DNA of 16,602 nucleotides. It comes from JALELF01 sp964473455. Its GTDB lineage: Bacteria; Bacillota_I; Bacilli_A; RF39; UBA660. Position numbers and translations under genes: made by a program. Shown here piece after piece: positions 5,746 through 13,095 of the stretch (the stretch's first letter is position 1; each line of letters starts with the position of its first letter). The stretch lies in contig CAYYQX010000009.1 in the NCBI GenBank assembly GCA_964473455.1, positions 1-16,602 of the forward strand. Direction: 5' to 3'. The notes under the pieces were generated by a model. It did no database searches. It was not told the origin of the DNA and saw nothing but the letters and a program-made list of their open reading frames with translations.

Positions 5746-5774
5746 ATTCTAGCAAAGTTTGTTTTTAAATGCAA
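5746..5774 (-). promoter_or_regulatory. Promoter of rpsT
   Basis: On the minus strand TTGCAT (5774-5769) is followed after 17 bp by TAGAAT (5751-5746), which carries an extended TGC element. The predicted start near 5739 gives a leader of about 27 nt. Confidence 0.65.
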
Positions 5775-5812
5775 TGATTTTGTTAAATTTTCGCAAGTTT
5801 TTAGGTGAGCTG

Positions 5813-5841
5813 TTGCTTTTACCTTCTTAATAATATATACT
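5813..5841 (+). promoter_or_regulatory. Promoter of the two-gene membrane operon
   Basis: TTGCTT (5813-5818) and TATACT (5836-5841) lie 17 bp apart. The predicted start near 5848 gives a leader of about 18 nt to the GTG start, with AAGGGTGA at 5854-5861 as the ribosome binding site. Confidence 0.55.
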
Positions 5842-5865
5842 ATTTATAAAGTAAAGGGTGATAGT

Positions 5866-7449
5866 GTGATATTAAGAAAACCGTATGCATTTTTAATTAA
5901 AAGTTTTAAAATAATCCATATTTTATTTACCCTATTTGGTATTTTTGCTTTTTATAAAACAAGTACGTTATTAGGATTTCTAAACGAATATATATCTAAT
6001 GATGGTTTTATAATAGAAGCTTTTAAAGCTAATAGTTTATTATCTTTTATGATTATTTTTAGTATATTTGTATTTATATTACTTAATTTGGTAGTATTTT
6101 TACTAATGTTGTTTAAGAAAAAAAATACGCTTTTTTATATTTTTAATATAGTTTTTTATGGCAGCGTTTTAGTATTTTTGATAATAGTTATGTCTACTCT
6201 TGGAACTATGCAAATACAAATTGTGGATACAAGAGTTGTCCGTGCCTTAAGAGACATTTGTTTAGTGATAGACGCAATATCTATTGTTAGTATTTTTATG
6301 TATGGAATGAGATCGTTTGGATTTGACATAAAAAAATTTAATTTCGGTAAAGATTTAGTTAATCTAAAAATAGAAGAAAAAGATAGTGAAGAAGTTGAAG
6401 TGGAGTTTAATTTTGACACAAATAAAGCTAAAAGAAACCGAAGAAAAATTCAAAGACAGTTAAAATATTTCTATTTTGAACATAAGATTGTTTGCAATAT
6501 TTTAATTTCATTATTTGGACTTTTTATAGTTTTCCTTGTTTTAAGAGGAACATTAAATAGTATGCCTAATTATAACCAGTTTGAAGCTTTTAATACGCAA
6601 AATTACAATACAGTTATAGAAGAAGCGTACATTACTAACGTAGATAAAGATGGCAAGCAAATAGATGGTGGCAATTATTTTTTCATAATGGAAGTAAAGG
6701 TAAAGAAACTACAAGACACTAAAATACTCTTAAATACAAGTAGATTTAAATTATTAATAAACGGCAACGCTTATTATCACCAATATTTATACAAAGACTA
6801 TTTTAGTGACATGGGAAGCGCATATATTAGTGAAGAATTGACAAAAGACTATCAAACTTTTATTTTAATTTATAAAATAAATGATTATATAAATGGCGCT
6901 AATTATGTTTTAGATTATGAAGATACTTTTTATCACAACAAAGTTAAGATAAACCCAAGTGTTTTAAACGAAGTTTCTAATTATACTTTTGAAATGAATC
7001 AGGAGTTAAAATTTAGTAGTATTTTGGAAGAATACACTTTAAGTATCAAAAGTTTTGAGTTGAATGAAAAAATAGCTGTTAATTATAGTTTTTGTTGGAC
7101 AAGCAGTAATTGCTTAAAATCAATTGAGTATATTTATCCGACAATTAGTGAGAATTATGATAAAGCCCTTATTAGAATAGATTATTTATTTACTTTGCCA
7201 GAAGAATATAACAAGTATATTCCAACAATCAGTTCCTTTTTAAAAAATTTTGGCTACTTAAAATATACTGTTGATGGCGTTGAAAGTACATTTTACTTTA
7301 ATACTTTATTACAAGCTAAGAAAGTTAATCAACCAAATACAATATATGCGGAGATTAAAAAAGAAATATTAAGTGCTTCAAAAATTGTCTTAGGTTTTAG
7401 AATAAGAAACGAAGTATATGAAACAGTTTTAAGAGGTGAAGCAGAATGA
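5866..7449 (+). CDS. Unrecognised membrane protein with large extracytoplasmic domain, 527 aa
   Basis: The start is GTG after AAGGGTGA. Four hydrophobic helices lie at about 13-31, 58-82, 90-113 and 131-149. A charged cytoplasmic stretch (about 150-205, with an acidic EEKDSEEVEVE run and then a basic KAKRNRRKIQRQ run) is followed by a fifth helix at 208-226. The remaining 300 residues are beta-rich and should lie outside the membrane. Residues about 248-350 resemble the Ig-like DUF4352 fold in strand pattern, and 376-520 may be a second such domain with one close cysteine pair (Cys410, Cys416). This reading is inference; I do not recognise the family and see no catalytic motif. The stop TGA overlaps the next ATG by 4 nt, so the two products are probably made together and may form a complex at the cell surface. 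Confidence 0.85.
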   Translation: MILRKPYAFLIKSFKIIHILFTLFGIFAFYKTSTLLGFLNEYISNDGFIIEAFKANSLLSFMIIFSIFVFILLNLVVFLLMLFKKKNTLFYIFNIVFYGSVLVFLIIVMSTLGTMQIQIVDTRVVRALRDICLVIDAISIVSIFMYGMRSFGFDIKKFNFGKDLVNLKIEEKDSEEVEVEFNFDTNKAKRNRRKIQRQLKYFYFEHKIVCNILISLFGLFIVFLVLRGTLNSMPNYNQFEAFNTQNYNTVIEEAYITNVDKDGKQIDGGNYFFIMEVKVKKLQDTKILLNTSRFKLLINGNAYYHQYLYKDYFSDMGSAYISEELTKDYQTFILIYKINDYINGANYVLDYEDTFYHNKVKINPSVLNEVSNYTFEMNQELKFSSILEEYTLSIKSFELNEKIAVNYSFCWTSSNCLKSIEYIYPTISENYDKALIRIDYLFTLPEEYNKYIPTISSFLKNFGYLKYTVDGVESTFYFNTLLQAKKVNQPNTIYAEIKKEILSASKIVLGFRIRNEVYETVLRGEAE

Positions 7450-8096
7450 AAAAAAGTTTATTATTTTTAATGTTTTTCTTGTTCCCTTTTGTTGCCAAGG
7501 CCTATACTTTGTGTGACTATACTAGCTATAATGAAGCTTTGAAAAAGGCTGCCAACGTTAATACAATACTTACATATCAGTTCATTGAGGAAAAACCGAC
7601 TTTTGAAATTACTATATATAATGTTTTGGAAGATCAAACTATTCAAGATGAGACAAGTAAAAAAACTTATACTTATAAACAAACAAACAATGGAGTTTTA
7701 ATAATATCAAACATCACAACAGCAGGGATTTATAAATTTACGATATATTCTAGTAAAAACACTTGTAATTTAGATGCACTTACTACTTTGTATGTTGAAG
7801 TTCCAACATACAATAAATATTACAAAGATGAAGCGTGTAAGGGGATTGAAAGTTATAAATTATGCCAAAGATGGTCAACAGTTAGTATAAGCTATGAGGA
7901 TTTTATTAAAGACATTGATGAATATAAAAAAAGTTTTGATAAAGAGGTAATTGATGAAGAAGAGTATCAAACATTCATTGAATACTTATTTGAATTTTAT
8001 TTAAAATATTATTATTTTATATTACCTACAATTATTGTAATTAGTGTTACTATAATAATTGTTTTAAAGAAAAAAGAAAATAAATTTAATATATAA
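7446..8096 (+). CDS. Unrecognised secreted protein with C-terminal membrane anchor, 216 aa
   Basis: The N-terminus is a signal peptide (MKKSLLFLMFFLFPFVAKAY) with a likely signal peptidase I site after AKA (residue 19). The ectodomain (20-188) starts with an Ig-like, beta-rich part, and four cysteines (Cys23, 107, 131, 140) could form two disulfides. A second, helical part with an acidic stretch (about 150-185) leads to a single transmembrane helix at about 190-207 and a short basic tail (KKKENKFNI), so the topology is type I: outside, one pass, tail inside. It lacks an LPXTG motif. The start codon overlaps the stop of the upstream membrane protein (ATGA), which implies coupled translation and a shared function. 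I do not recognise a named family and assign no function. Confidence 0.85.
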   Translation: MKKSLLFLMFFLFPFVAKAYTLCDYTSYNEALKKAANVNTILTYQFIEEKPTFEITIYNVLEDQTIQDETSKKTYTYKQTNNGVLIISNITTAGIYKFTIYSSKNTCNLDALTTLYVEVPTYNKYYKDEACKGIESYKLCQRWSTVSISYEDFIKDIDEYKKSFDKEVIDEEEYQTFIEYLFEFYLKYYYFILPTIIVISVTIIIVLKKKENKFNI

Positions 8097-8101
8097 AAAA
8101 T

Positions 8102-8130
8102 TTAACTTTTAATTAATTTTATGGTATATT
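8102..8130 (+). promoter_or_regulatory. Promoter of the 166-aa unknown gene
   Basis: TTAACT (8102-8107) is followed after 17 bp by TATATT (8125-8130), preceded by an extended TGG element. The predicted start near 8137 falls on the ribosome binding site AGGTGGG (8137-8143), a leader of about 13 nt. Confidence 0.6.
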
Positions 8131-8149
8131 ATTTACAGGTGGGTTTTAT

Positions 8150-8650
8150 ATGGAAGAAGAATTAAGAGAAGCTATAATTGTTACTATAAATAATATGATA
8201 TCAGCAACTAGAGACGATTGGTCTAAAATATTTGATAAAAAAAGCCCTTACATAGTTTTATTATTTAAGAGCCTTCAATATTATGAAACAATTAGCAGAA
8301 GGAAAAAAGGCCAAGATAAAGTTGTTATGATGGAACTGTTAGCTCGTAAACGAGAAGAAATATTAACGGGCGATACTTTGCCTAGTATCGAAGAACTAAG
8401 GAAGTACCTAGGCAATGTGCGAGAATACTTCGCTGATCGAAGACAATTCGAAGGATATTCAGTTAGTGGATTAGCGCAAGAGTTTTTTATTAGAAGCGAT
8501 GCCCAAACCGAAGAAACAAAACAGTGGGCTATATTAAAGGCTGTAGACATTATTAATACAAGAGAAAAGGCCAAGGAAATAGAAAGAGAACTGTTTGGAG
8601 AAAAACAGGGAAAAGTACTACAAAAACAAAGAACAAGAGAAGTATCTTAA
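8150..8650 (+). CDS. Unrecognised helical cytoplasmic protein, 166 aa
   Basis: The ATG at 8150 is supported by AGGTGGG and by a well-placed promoter. The product has no signal or membrane segment and looks wholly alpha-helical: an acidic N-terminal helix, a basic ISRRKKGQDK segment near residue 50, a conserved-looking central region (about 80-125, with VREYFADRRQFEGYS), and a charged C-terminal helix rich in Glu, Lys and Arg. The family is not recognised and no enzyme motif is visible. The gene stands alone between the membrane operon and the valS T-box, and its stop lies only a few bases before the first base that could pair in that leader. A role in nucleic-acid or protein binding would be a guess. 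Confidence 0.75.
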   Translation: MEEELREAIIVTINNMISATRDDWSKIFDKKSPYIVLLFKSLQYYETISRRKKGQDKVVMMELLARKREEILTGDTLPSIEELRKYLGNVREYFADRRQFEGYSVSGLAQEFFIRSDAQTEETKQWAILKAVDIINTREKAKEIERELFGEKQGKVLQKQRTREVS

Positions 8651-8654
8651 ATAT

Positions 8655-8838
8655 AATTAAAAGAGAGAGTGTGGTTGGTGTAAACACTTTAATTTATTTA
8701 AAAGAAGTAGCTTGGGAGTTTAATTGCTAAGTAAATAGGCAATTACGTATGAATGCGTTAAAGGTTTGAGGTATAGAAATATGCGAAATAAGGTGGTACC
8801 ACGATAACTTCGTCCTTTAGTTAGGATGGAGTTTTTTT
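8655..8838 (+). ncRNA. T-box riboswitch, valine specific, upstream of valS
   Basis: The leader senses uncharged tRNA-Val and lets transcription run into valS when valine is short. Visible parts are: the AG-bulge element AGAGAGAG (8662-8669), the apical GGTTGGTG (8673-8680) closed by AGTGT/ACACT, the specifier loop GAA-GTA-GC (8704-8711) with GUA, a valine codon, at 8707-8709, the ACGT...GCG helix (8745-8757), and the T-box AGGTGGTACCACG (8791-8803). The T-box bulge UGGU would pair with an ACCA tRNA end, as expected for tRNA-Val. AATTAAA (8655-8661) can pair with TTTAATT (8719-8725) to close the base of Stem I. The transcript start is unclear: a TATAAT at 8652-8657 would start the RNA near 8664 and lose that strand. 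The 3' end is the terminator. Confidence 0.9.
8806..8838 (+). terminator. Regulatory terminator of the valS T-box
   Basis: AACTTCGTCCT (8806-8816) pairs with AGGATGGAGTT (8823-8833), 11 bp with two G-U wobbles and a 6-nt loop, followed by the T-tract 8832-8838. The 5' arm also takes part in the alternative antiterminator with the T-box sequence. Confidence 0.88.
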
Positions 8839-8858
8839 ATAGAAACGAAGGAGAAAAT

Positions 8859-11369
8859 ATGTTAGAAGCAAAATATAACCATTTAGAAGTAGAAAAAGAA
8901 AAGTACGAATTTTGGAAAAGTAAAGGGTATTTTAACAGTGGCGATTTAAGCAAAGAGCCATTTTGTATAGTAATACCTCCTCCAAATGTAACTGGTAAGC
9001 TACACTTAGGACATGCTTGGGATACAGCGGTACAAGACGCGATTATTCGTTATAAAAGAATGGATGGTTTTGACGCCCTTTGGATTCCCGGAATGGATCA
9101 CGCTGGAATCGCAACTCAAGCTAAAGTTGATAAAAAATTATTAGATTTAGGTATTGAACCAAGAAGTCTATCTAGAGAAGAATGGCTAAAAAAAGCTTGG
9201 GAATGGAAAGAAGAGTATGCTAGCAGTATTAGAAAACAATGGGCAAAGCTAGGATTAAGTTTAGATTACTCTAAAGAAAGGTTTACTTTAGATGAAGGAC
9301 TTAATAATGCAGTAAATAAGGTTTTTATAGATCTGTATAATAAAGGTCTTATTTATCGTGACAGCAAGGCAATAAATTGGGACCCTTCTGCTAAAACAGC
9401 TTTGTCTAATGAAGAAGTAATATATAAAGAAGAACAAGGAACTATGTATTATTTAAAATACTACATTGAAGGAACAAATGAATATATTGAAGTTGCAACA
9501 ACCAGACCTGAAACTTTAGGATCAGATACGGCTTTAGTAGTTAATCCAAATGATTTTAGATATAAGAATTTAGTTGGTAAAAAAGTTATAACTCCTTTAA
9601 GAAAAGAGAGTGTGCCCATCATAACTGATGAATATATCGACATTAATTTTGGAAGCGGTGCGATGAAATGTAGTGCTCATGCCATAGAAGATGTTAGAAT
9701 TTTAAAAGAAAATAATATTCCTATTCATGAATGTATTGATAGAAATGGACTTTTAAACGAGAGATGTAATGAATTTAAAGGGCTATCTAGAAATGAAGGT
9801 AGAAAACAAATAGTTGAAAAACTAAAAAAAGAAAATTTGATTATTAAAGAGGAAAAACATTCTCACCAAGTAGGCCACTCTGAAAGAACAGACGAAGTAA
9901 TCGAAATAATGATAATGCCACAATGGTTTGTTAAGATGGATAATCTTGCTAAAAATGTTTTGGAAAATCAAAAAAACAAAGACACCAAAGTAAACTTTGT
10001 TCCAAAAAGATTTGAAAAGATTTTAAATCACTGGATGGAAATTGCTCATGATTGGTGTATATCAAGGCAACTTTGGTGGGGACATCAAATACCTGCTTGG
10101 TATAAAGAAAACCAAATGCACGTTGGAATAAACTCACCAGGAGAAGGTTGGGTAAGAGATGAAGACGTTTTAGATACGTGGTTTTCGAGTGCTTTATGGC
10201 CTTTTTCGACACTAGGTTGGCCAAATAAAACAGAAGATCTTAAAAGATATTATCCAACAAGTGTTATCTCACCAGGCTATGATATTATCTTTTTCTGGGT
10301 AGCTAGAATGATTTTCCAAGGCCTAGAGTTTATGGGCGAAAGACCTTTTAAGGATTGTTTAATCCACGGACTTATTCGAGATAGTAAAGGTCGAAAAATG
10401 TCTAAATCCTTAGGTAATGGTGTTGACCCAATGGATGTTATTGAAGAATATGGAGCAGATGCCCTAAGATTTTTCTTAACAACCAATTCAGCTCCAGGAC
10501 AAGACTTAAGATATGATACTGAAAAAGTAAAATCATCATGGAATTTTATTAATAAATTGTGGAATGCTTCACGCTTTGTTTTAATGAACGCCAAAGACTA
10601 CAAAGAAACTTTTGAAAATTTAAGCATTAGTGATAAATGGATATTAGAAAAGCTAAACAGAACGATCAAAGACGTTAGAAAAAGTATGGAAAAATATGAA
10701 CTAAACAACGTCGGAAAAATTCTGTATGATTTTGTGTGGGATGATTTTTGTGATTGGTATATTGAGCTTTCCAAAAATACATTAAATGAGACTACCAAAA
10801 CTGTTTTAGTTACTGTTTTAAGTAATGTTTTAAAAATGCTTCATCCATTAATGCCATATGTAACAGAAGAGATTTATAGTAATATTTGTGATGATTCAAT
10901 AATGGTAAGTGCTTATCCTAAAGTAGCTAATTATACATATACTAGCGATTACAACAATATGATTGAAATAATTAACTTGATTAAAAATGTTAGAAAAGTA
11001 AAACTTGATAATAACATTGGTAAGGAGTTTTATTTAAGTACAAACAACAAGTTAATTTTAGAAAATGAAACTTTAATTTGTAAAATGTTAAAAACCGAAA
11101 TAAAAGAAAACGATTTAGCTAAAGAACCAGTTCTTTTTATGGGAGAAAATGTTTTTGTTTGTTATGATTCTAAAGAAGTCTTAGAAAGAGAAAAAGACAA
11201 CTTAATATTAAAAAAAGAAAAGCTAGAAGTAAGCATTAATAGAAGAAGAACTCTGCTAAGCAATATTAGTTATGTAAATAAAGCTCCAATAAATGTAGTT
11301 GAAGCTGATAAAAAGCTTTTAGAGCAAGAAGAAAAAGAACTAGAACTAATAAATCAGAAATTGAAATAA
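8859..11369 (+). CDS. valS: Valyl-tRNA synthetase
   Basis: ValRS, a class I synthetase, charges tRNA-Val. The 836-residue protein is complete. The HIGH motif is HLGH (49-52, in NVTGKLHLGHAWD) and KMSKS is at 513-517. The CP1 editing domain lies at about 190-350 with TRPET at 215-219, and the anticodon-binding helices run from about 590. The C-terminal 65 residues form the coiled-coil arm typical of ValRS (ending in NKAPINVVEADKKLLEQEEKE). In the editing site the usual KITPAHDPND reads K270-C-S-A-H-A-I-E-D278: one residue is missing and the Asp after His is Ala, so editing of mischarged threonine may be weakened. The ATG at 8859 follows AAGGAG (8848-8853); an earlier in-frame ATG at 8826 lies inside the terminator hairpin. 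Expression is set by the T-box. Confidence 0.97.
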   Translation: MLEAKYNHLEVEKEKYEFWKSKGYFNSGDLSKEPFCIVIPPPNVTGKLHLGHAWDTAVQDAIIRYKRMDGFDALWIPGMDHAGIATQAKVDKKLLDLGIEPRSLSREEWLKKAWEWKEEYASSIRKQWAKLGLSLDYSKERFTLDEGLNNAVNKVFIDLYNKGLIYRDSKAINWDPSAKTALSNEEVIYKEEQGTMYYLKYYIEGTNEYIEVATTRPETLGSDTALVVNPNDFRYKNLVGKKVITPLRKESVPIITDEYIDINFGSGAMKCSAHAIEDVRILKENNIPIHECIDRNGLLNERCNEFKGLSRNEGRKQIVEKLKKENLIIKEEKHSHQVGHSERTDEVIEIMIMPQWFVKMDNLAKNVLENQKNKDTKVNFVPKRFEKILNHWMEIAHDWCISRQLWWGHQIPAWYKENQMHVGINSPGEGWVRDEDVLDTWFSSALWPFSTLGWPNKTEDLKRYYPTSVISPGYDIIFFWVARMIFQGLEFMGERPFKDCLIHGLIRDSKGRKMSKSLGNGVDPMDVIEEYGADALRFFLTTNSAPGQDLRYDTEKVKSSWNFINKLWNASRFVLMNAKDYKETFENLSISDKWILEKLNRTIKDVRKSMEKYELNNVGKILYDFVWDDFCDWYIELSKNTLNETTKTVLVTVLSNVLKMLHPLMPYVTEEIYSNICDDSIMVSAYPKVANYTYTSDYNNMIEIINLIKNVRKVKLDNNIGKEFYLSTNNKLILENETLICKMLKTEIKENDLAKEPVLFMGENVFVCYDSKEVLEREKDNLILKKEKLEVSINRRRTLLSNISYVNKAPINVVEADKKLLEQEEKELELINQKLK

Positions 11370-11373
11370 AATA

Positions 11374-11402
11374 CTGACAAACAATTAAATTTTTGGTATC
11401 AT
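11374..11402 (+). promoter_or_regulatory. Promoter of the nucleoside kinase-gap operon
   Basis: CTGACA (11374-11379, 5/6) and TATCAT (11397-11402, 5/6) lie 17 bp apart, with an extended TGG just before the -10. The predicted start near 11409 gives a leader of about 17 nt, with AAGAGGG at 11414-11420. Confidence 0.65.
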
Positions 11403-11425
11403 AGATATAGAATAAGAGGGATATT

Positions 11426-13087
11426 ATGAATGACAAACTAGTGAAGGTGAACTTTAGAGATATTGAAGAGTTGGAATTTCCAATTGGAACAACAATAGAA
11501 GTAGTAAGTAAAAAATTTCAACACTACTTTTCTTTCCCTATTTTGATTGCTAAATTAGATAATGATTTAACTGAACTATCAGATACCATAACTAGAAAAT
11601 GTAATATTGAATTTTATGATAGAAGTGGTTATGTTGGAAATACAGTTTATGGTAGAACACTACAGTTTATTACAATAACAGGAGCAAAAAGAGCTCTTGG
11701 AAAAGATACCAACATCATAATAGAACACTCTTTAGACAAAGGATTTTATTGTGAGATAAATAAAAAGATTACCAAAAAAGAAGTTGAATTAATTAAAGAC
11801 AAAATGATGGAAATAGTTAATGAACAGTTAAATATTTTAAAGATCAGTGTTTTAAGAAGCGATGCGATTAAGTATTTTAAAAAAGAAAAGGTAGAAGACA
11901 AAGTAAATGCTTTAAAGTATATCAGCAATTCATATGTTAATTTGTACAGCCTAGACAGTATGTATGATTATTTTTATGGAGATATGGCCATAAATACAAA
12001 ATTTATTGATGAATTTAAATTAGAATTTTTAAATGATTATGGCTTTGTTGTTAATTTTCCTGACATATATAATCCTGAAATGACTTTAGATTACGTTCAC
12101 CACCAAAAACTATTTGACAAATTTTTCGAATATAATATGTGGTGTAAGGGGCAAATGATTAAAAATGCGGCTGACTTAAACGAAGTTGTTTCAACAGGAA
12201 AGGTTGCCGATTTAATTAGAATTAGTGAAGCATATTATGATAGCCAATTAGAACAAGTCGCAAGAGAGATAAGTGGTAACCCTAAATTGCCAAGATTAGT
12301 TTTAATTGCGGGTCCAACTTCTTCTGGAAAAACAACAACAAGTAGGAAGCTAGAAATGTACCTGAAACTTAATGGCATCAAAACATTTCAAATTTCTATA
12401 GACAATTATTTTTTAGATAGAAAAGATTCTCCAAAAGATGAAACGGGCGCTTATGATTTGGAGTCTATTTATGCGATAGATATAACACTATTTAATAAAC
12501 ATCTGAACAGTCTTTTGGCCGGAGAAAAAATAACTATGCCTAAATATGATTTTATATCAGGCAAAAAATACTATCAAAATGAATATGTAAAACTTGAAGA
12601 AAACACAGTAATAATAATTGAAGGGTTACATAGTTTAAATGATGAACTTACAATGTCAATTGAAAGAAAGTGCAAATATAAAATTTATATTAGTCCTTTA
12701 ACACAATTAAATATTGATGATCACAATCGTATTCATACAAGTGATACAAGAAAATTAAGAAGAATTATACGGGATAATAAGACAAGAGGATATAACGCTA
12801 AAGAAACATTATCAATGTGGAAAAAGATAAGAGAAGGCGAAGAAAAGTGGATTTATCCTTTTCAAGATGATGCAGATACAATAATAAACTCCGCTCTCAT
12901 TTATGAACTTGGAGTTTTAAAAACATATGTTGAACCATTATTATTTTCAGTTGTAGAAACTGATCCAATATATCCAGAAGCTTTAAGGCTGATTAATTTT
13001 TTAAGAAACTTTTTACCGATACCAAGTGAAGACGTTCCAAACGATTCAGTATTAAGAGAATTTATTGGGAACGGTTGTTATAAATAG
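11426..13087 (+). CDS. Nucleoside (uridine-type) kinase with N-terminal TGS/ThrRS-like domains
   Basis: The 553-residue protein has three parts. Residues 1-65 resemble a TGS domain (NFRDIEELEFPIGTTIEVV). Residues about 66-270 resemble the second additional domain of threonyl-tRNA synthetase (RTLQFITITGAKRAL, then IIIEHSLDKGFYCEI). Residues 288-553 are a P-loop kinase of the uridine kinase/phosphoribulokinase family, with Walker A GPTSSGKT (296-303), the SIDNYFLDR strand (324-332) and the RRIIRDNKTRGY lid (445-456). The kinase part should phosphorylate a nucleoside such as uridine with a nucleoside triphosphate. This fusion is a known family in Firmicutes and Thermotogae, whose front half has no established role. 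ATG 11426 follows AAGAGGG. The TAG stop overlaps the gap ribosome binding site, so the two genes form one operon. Confidence 0.9.
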   Translation: MNDKLVKVNFRDIEELEFPIGTTIEVVSKKFQHYFSFPILIAKLDNDLTELSDTITRKCNIEFYDRSGYVGNTVYGRTLQFITITGAKRALGKDTNIIIEHSLDKGFYCEINKKITKKEVELIKDKMMEIVNEQLNILKISVLRSDAIKYFKKEKVEDKVNALKYISNSYVNLYSLDSMYDYFYGDMAINTKFIDEFKLEFLNDYGFVVNFPDIYNPEMTLDYVHHQKLFDKFFEYNMWCKGQMIKNAADLNEVVSTGKVADLIRISEAYYDSQLEQVAREISGNPKLPRLVLIAGPTSSGKTTTSRKLEMYLKLNGIKTFQISIDNYFLDRKDSPKDETGAYDLESIYAIDITLFNKHLNSLLAGEKITMPKYDFISGKKYYQNEYVKLEENTVIIIEGLHSLNDELTMSIERKCKYKIYISPLTQLNIDDHNRIHTSDTRKLRRIIRDNKTRGYNAKETLSMWKKIREGEEKWIYPFQDDADTIINSALIYELGVLKTYVEPLLFSVVETDPIYPEALRLINFLRNFLPIPSEDVPNDSVLREFIGNGCYK

Positions 13088-13095
13088 GAGGAAAT

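Noticed and set aside
5790..5820. GCAA...TTGC and an AGGTGAG motif in the rpsT/membrane-operon intergenic region, as a possible small gene or operator.
   Set aside because: Any frame after the motif stops within about five codons, and a 4-bp repeat is expected by chance.
5831..5851. AATATATACTATTTAT resembles half of the mazEF operator (ATATATACTATT matches 11 of 12 bases).
   Set aside because: The second arm is missing and the palindrome is broken. Both sites contain a TATACT -10, which explains most of the match in such A/T-rich DNA.
8081..8104. TAAATTT...AAATTTA inverted repeat after the membrane operon, as a possible terminator.
   Set aside because: The seven pairs are all A-T and no T-tract follows; it overlaps the next -35 box.
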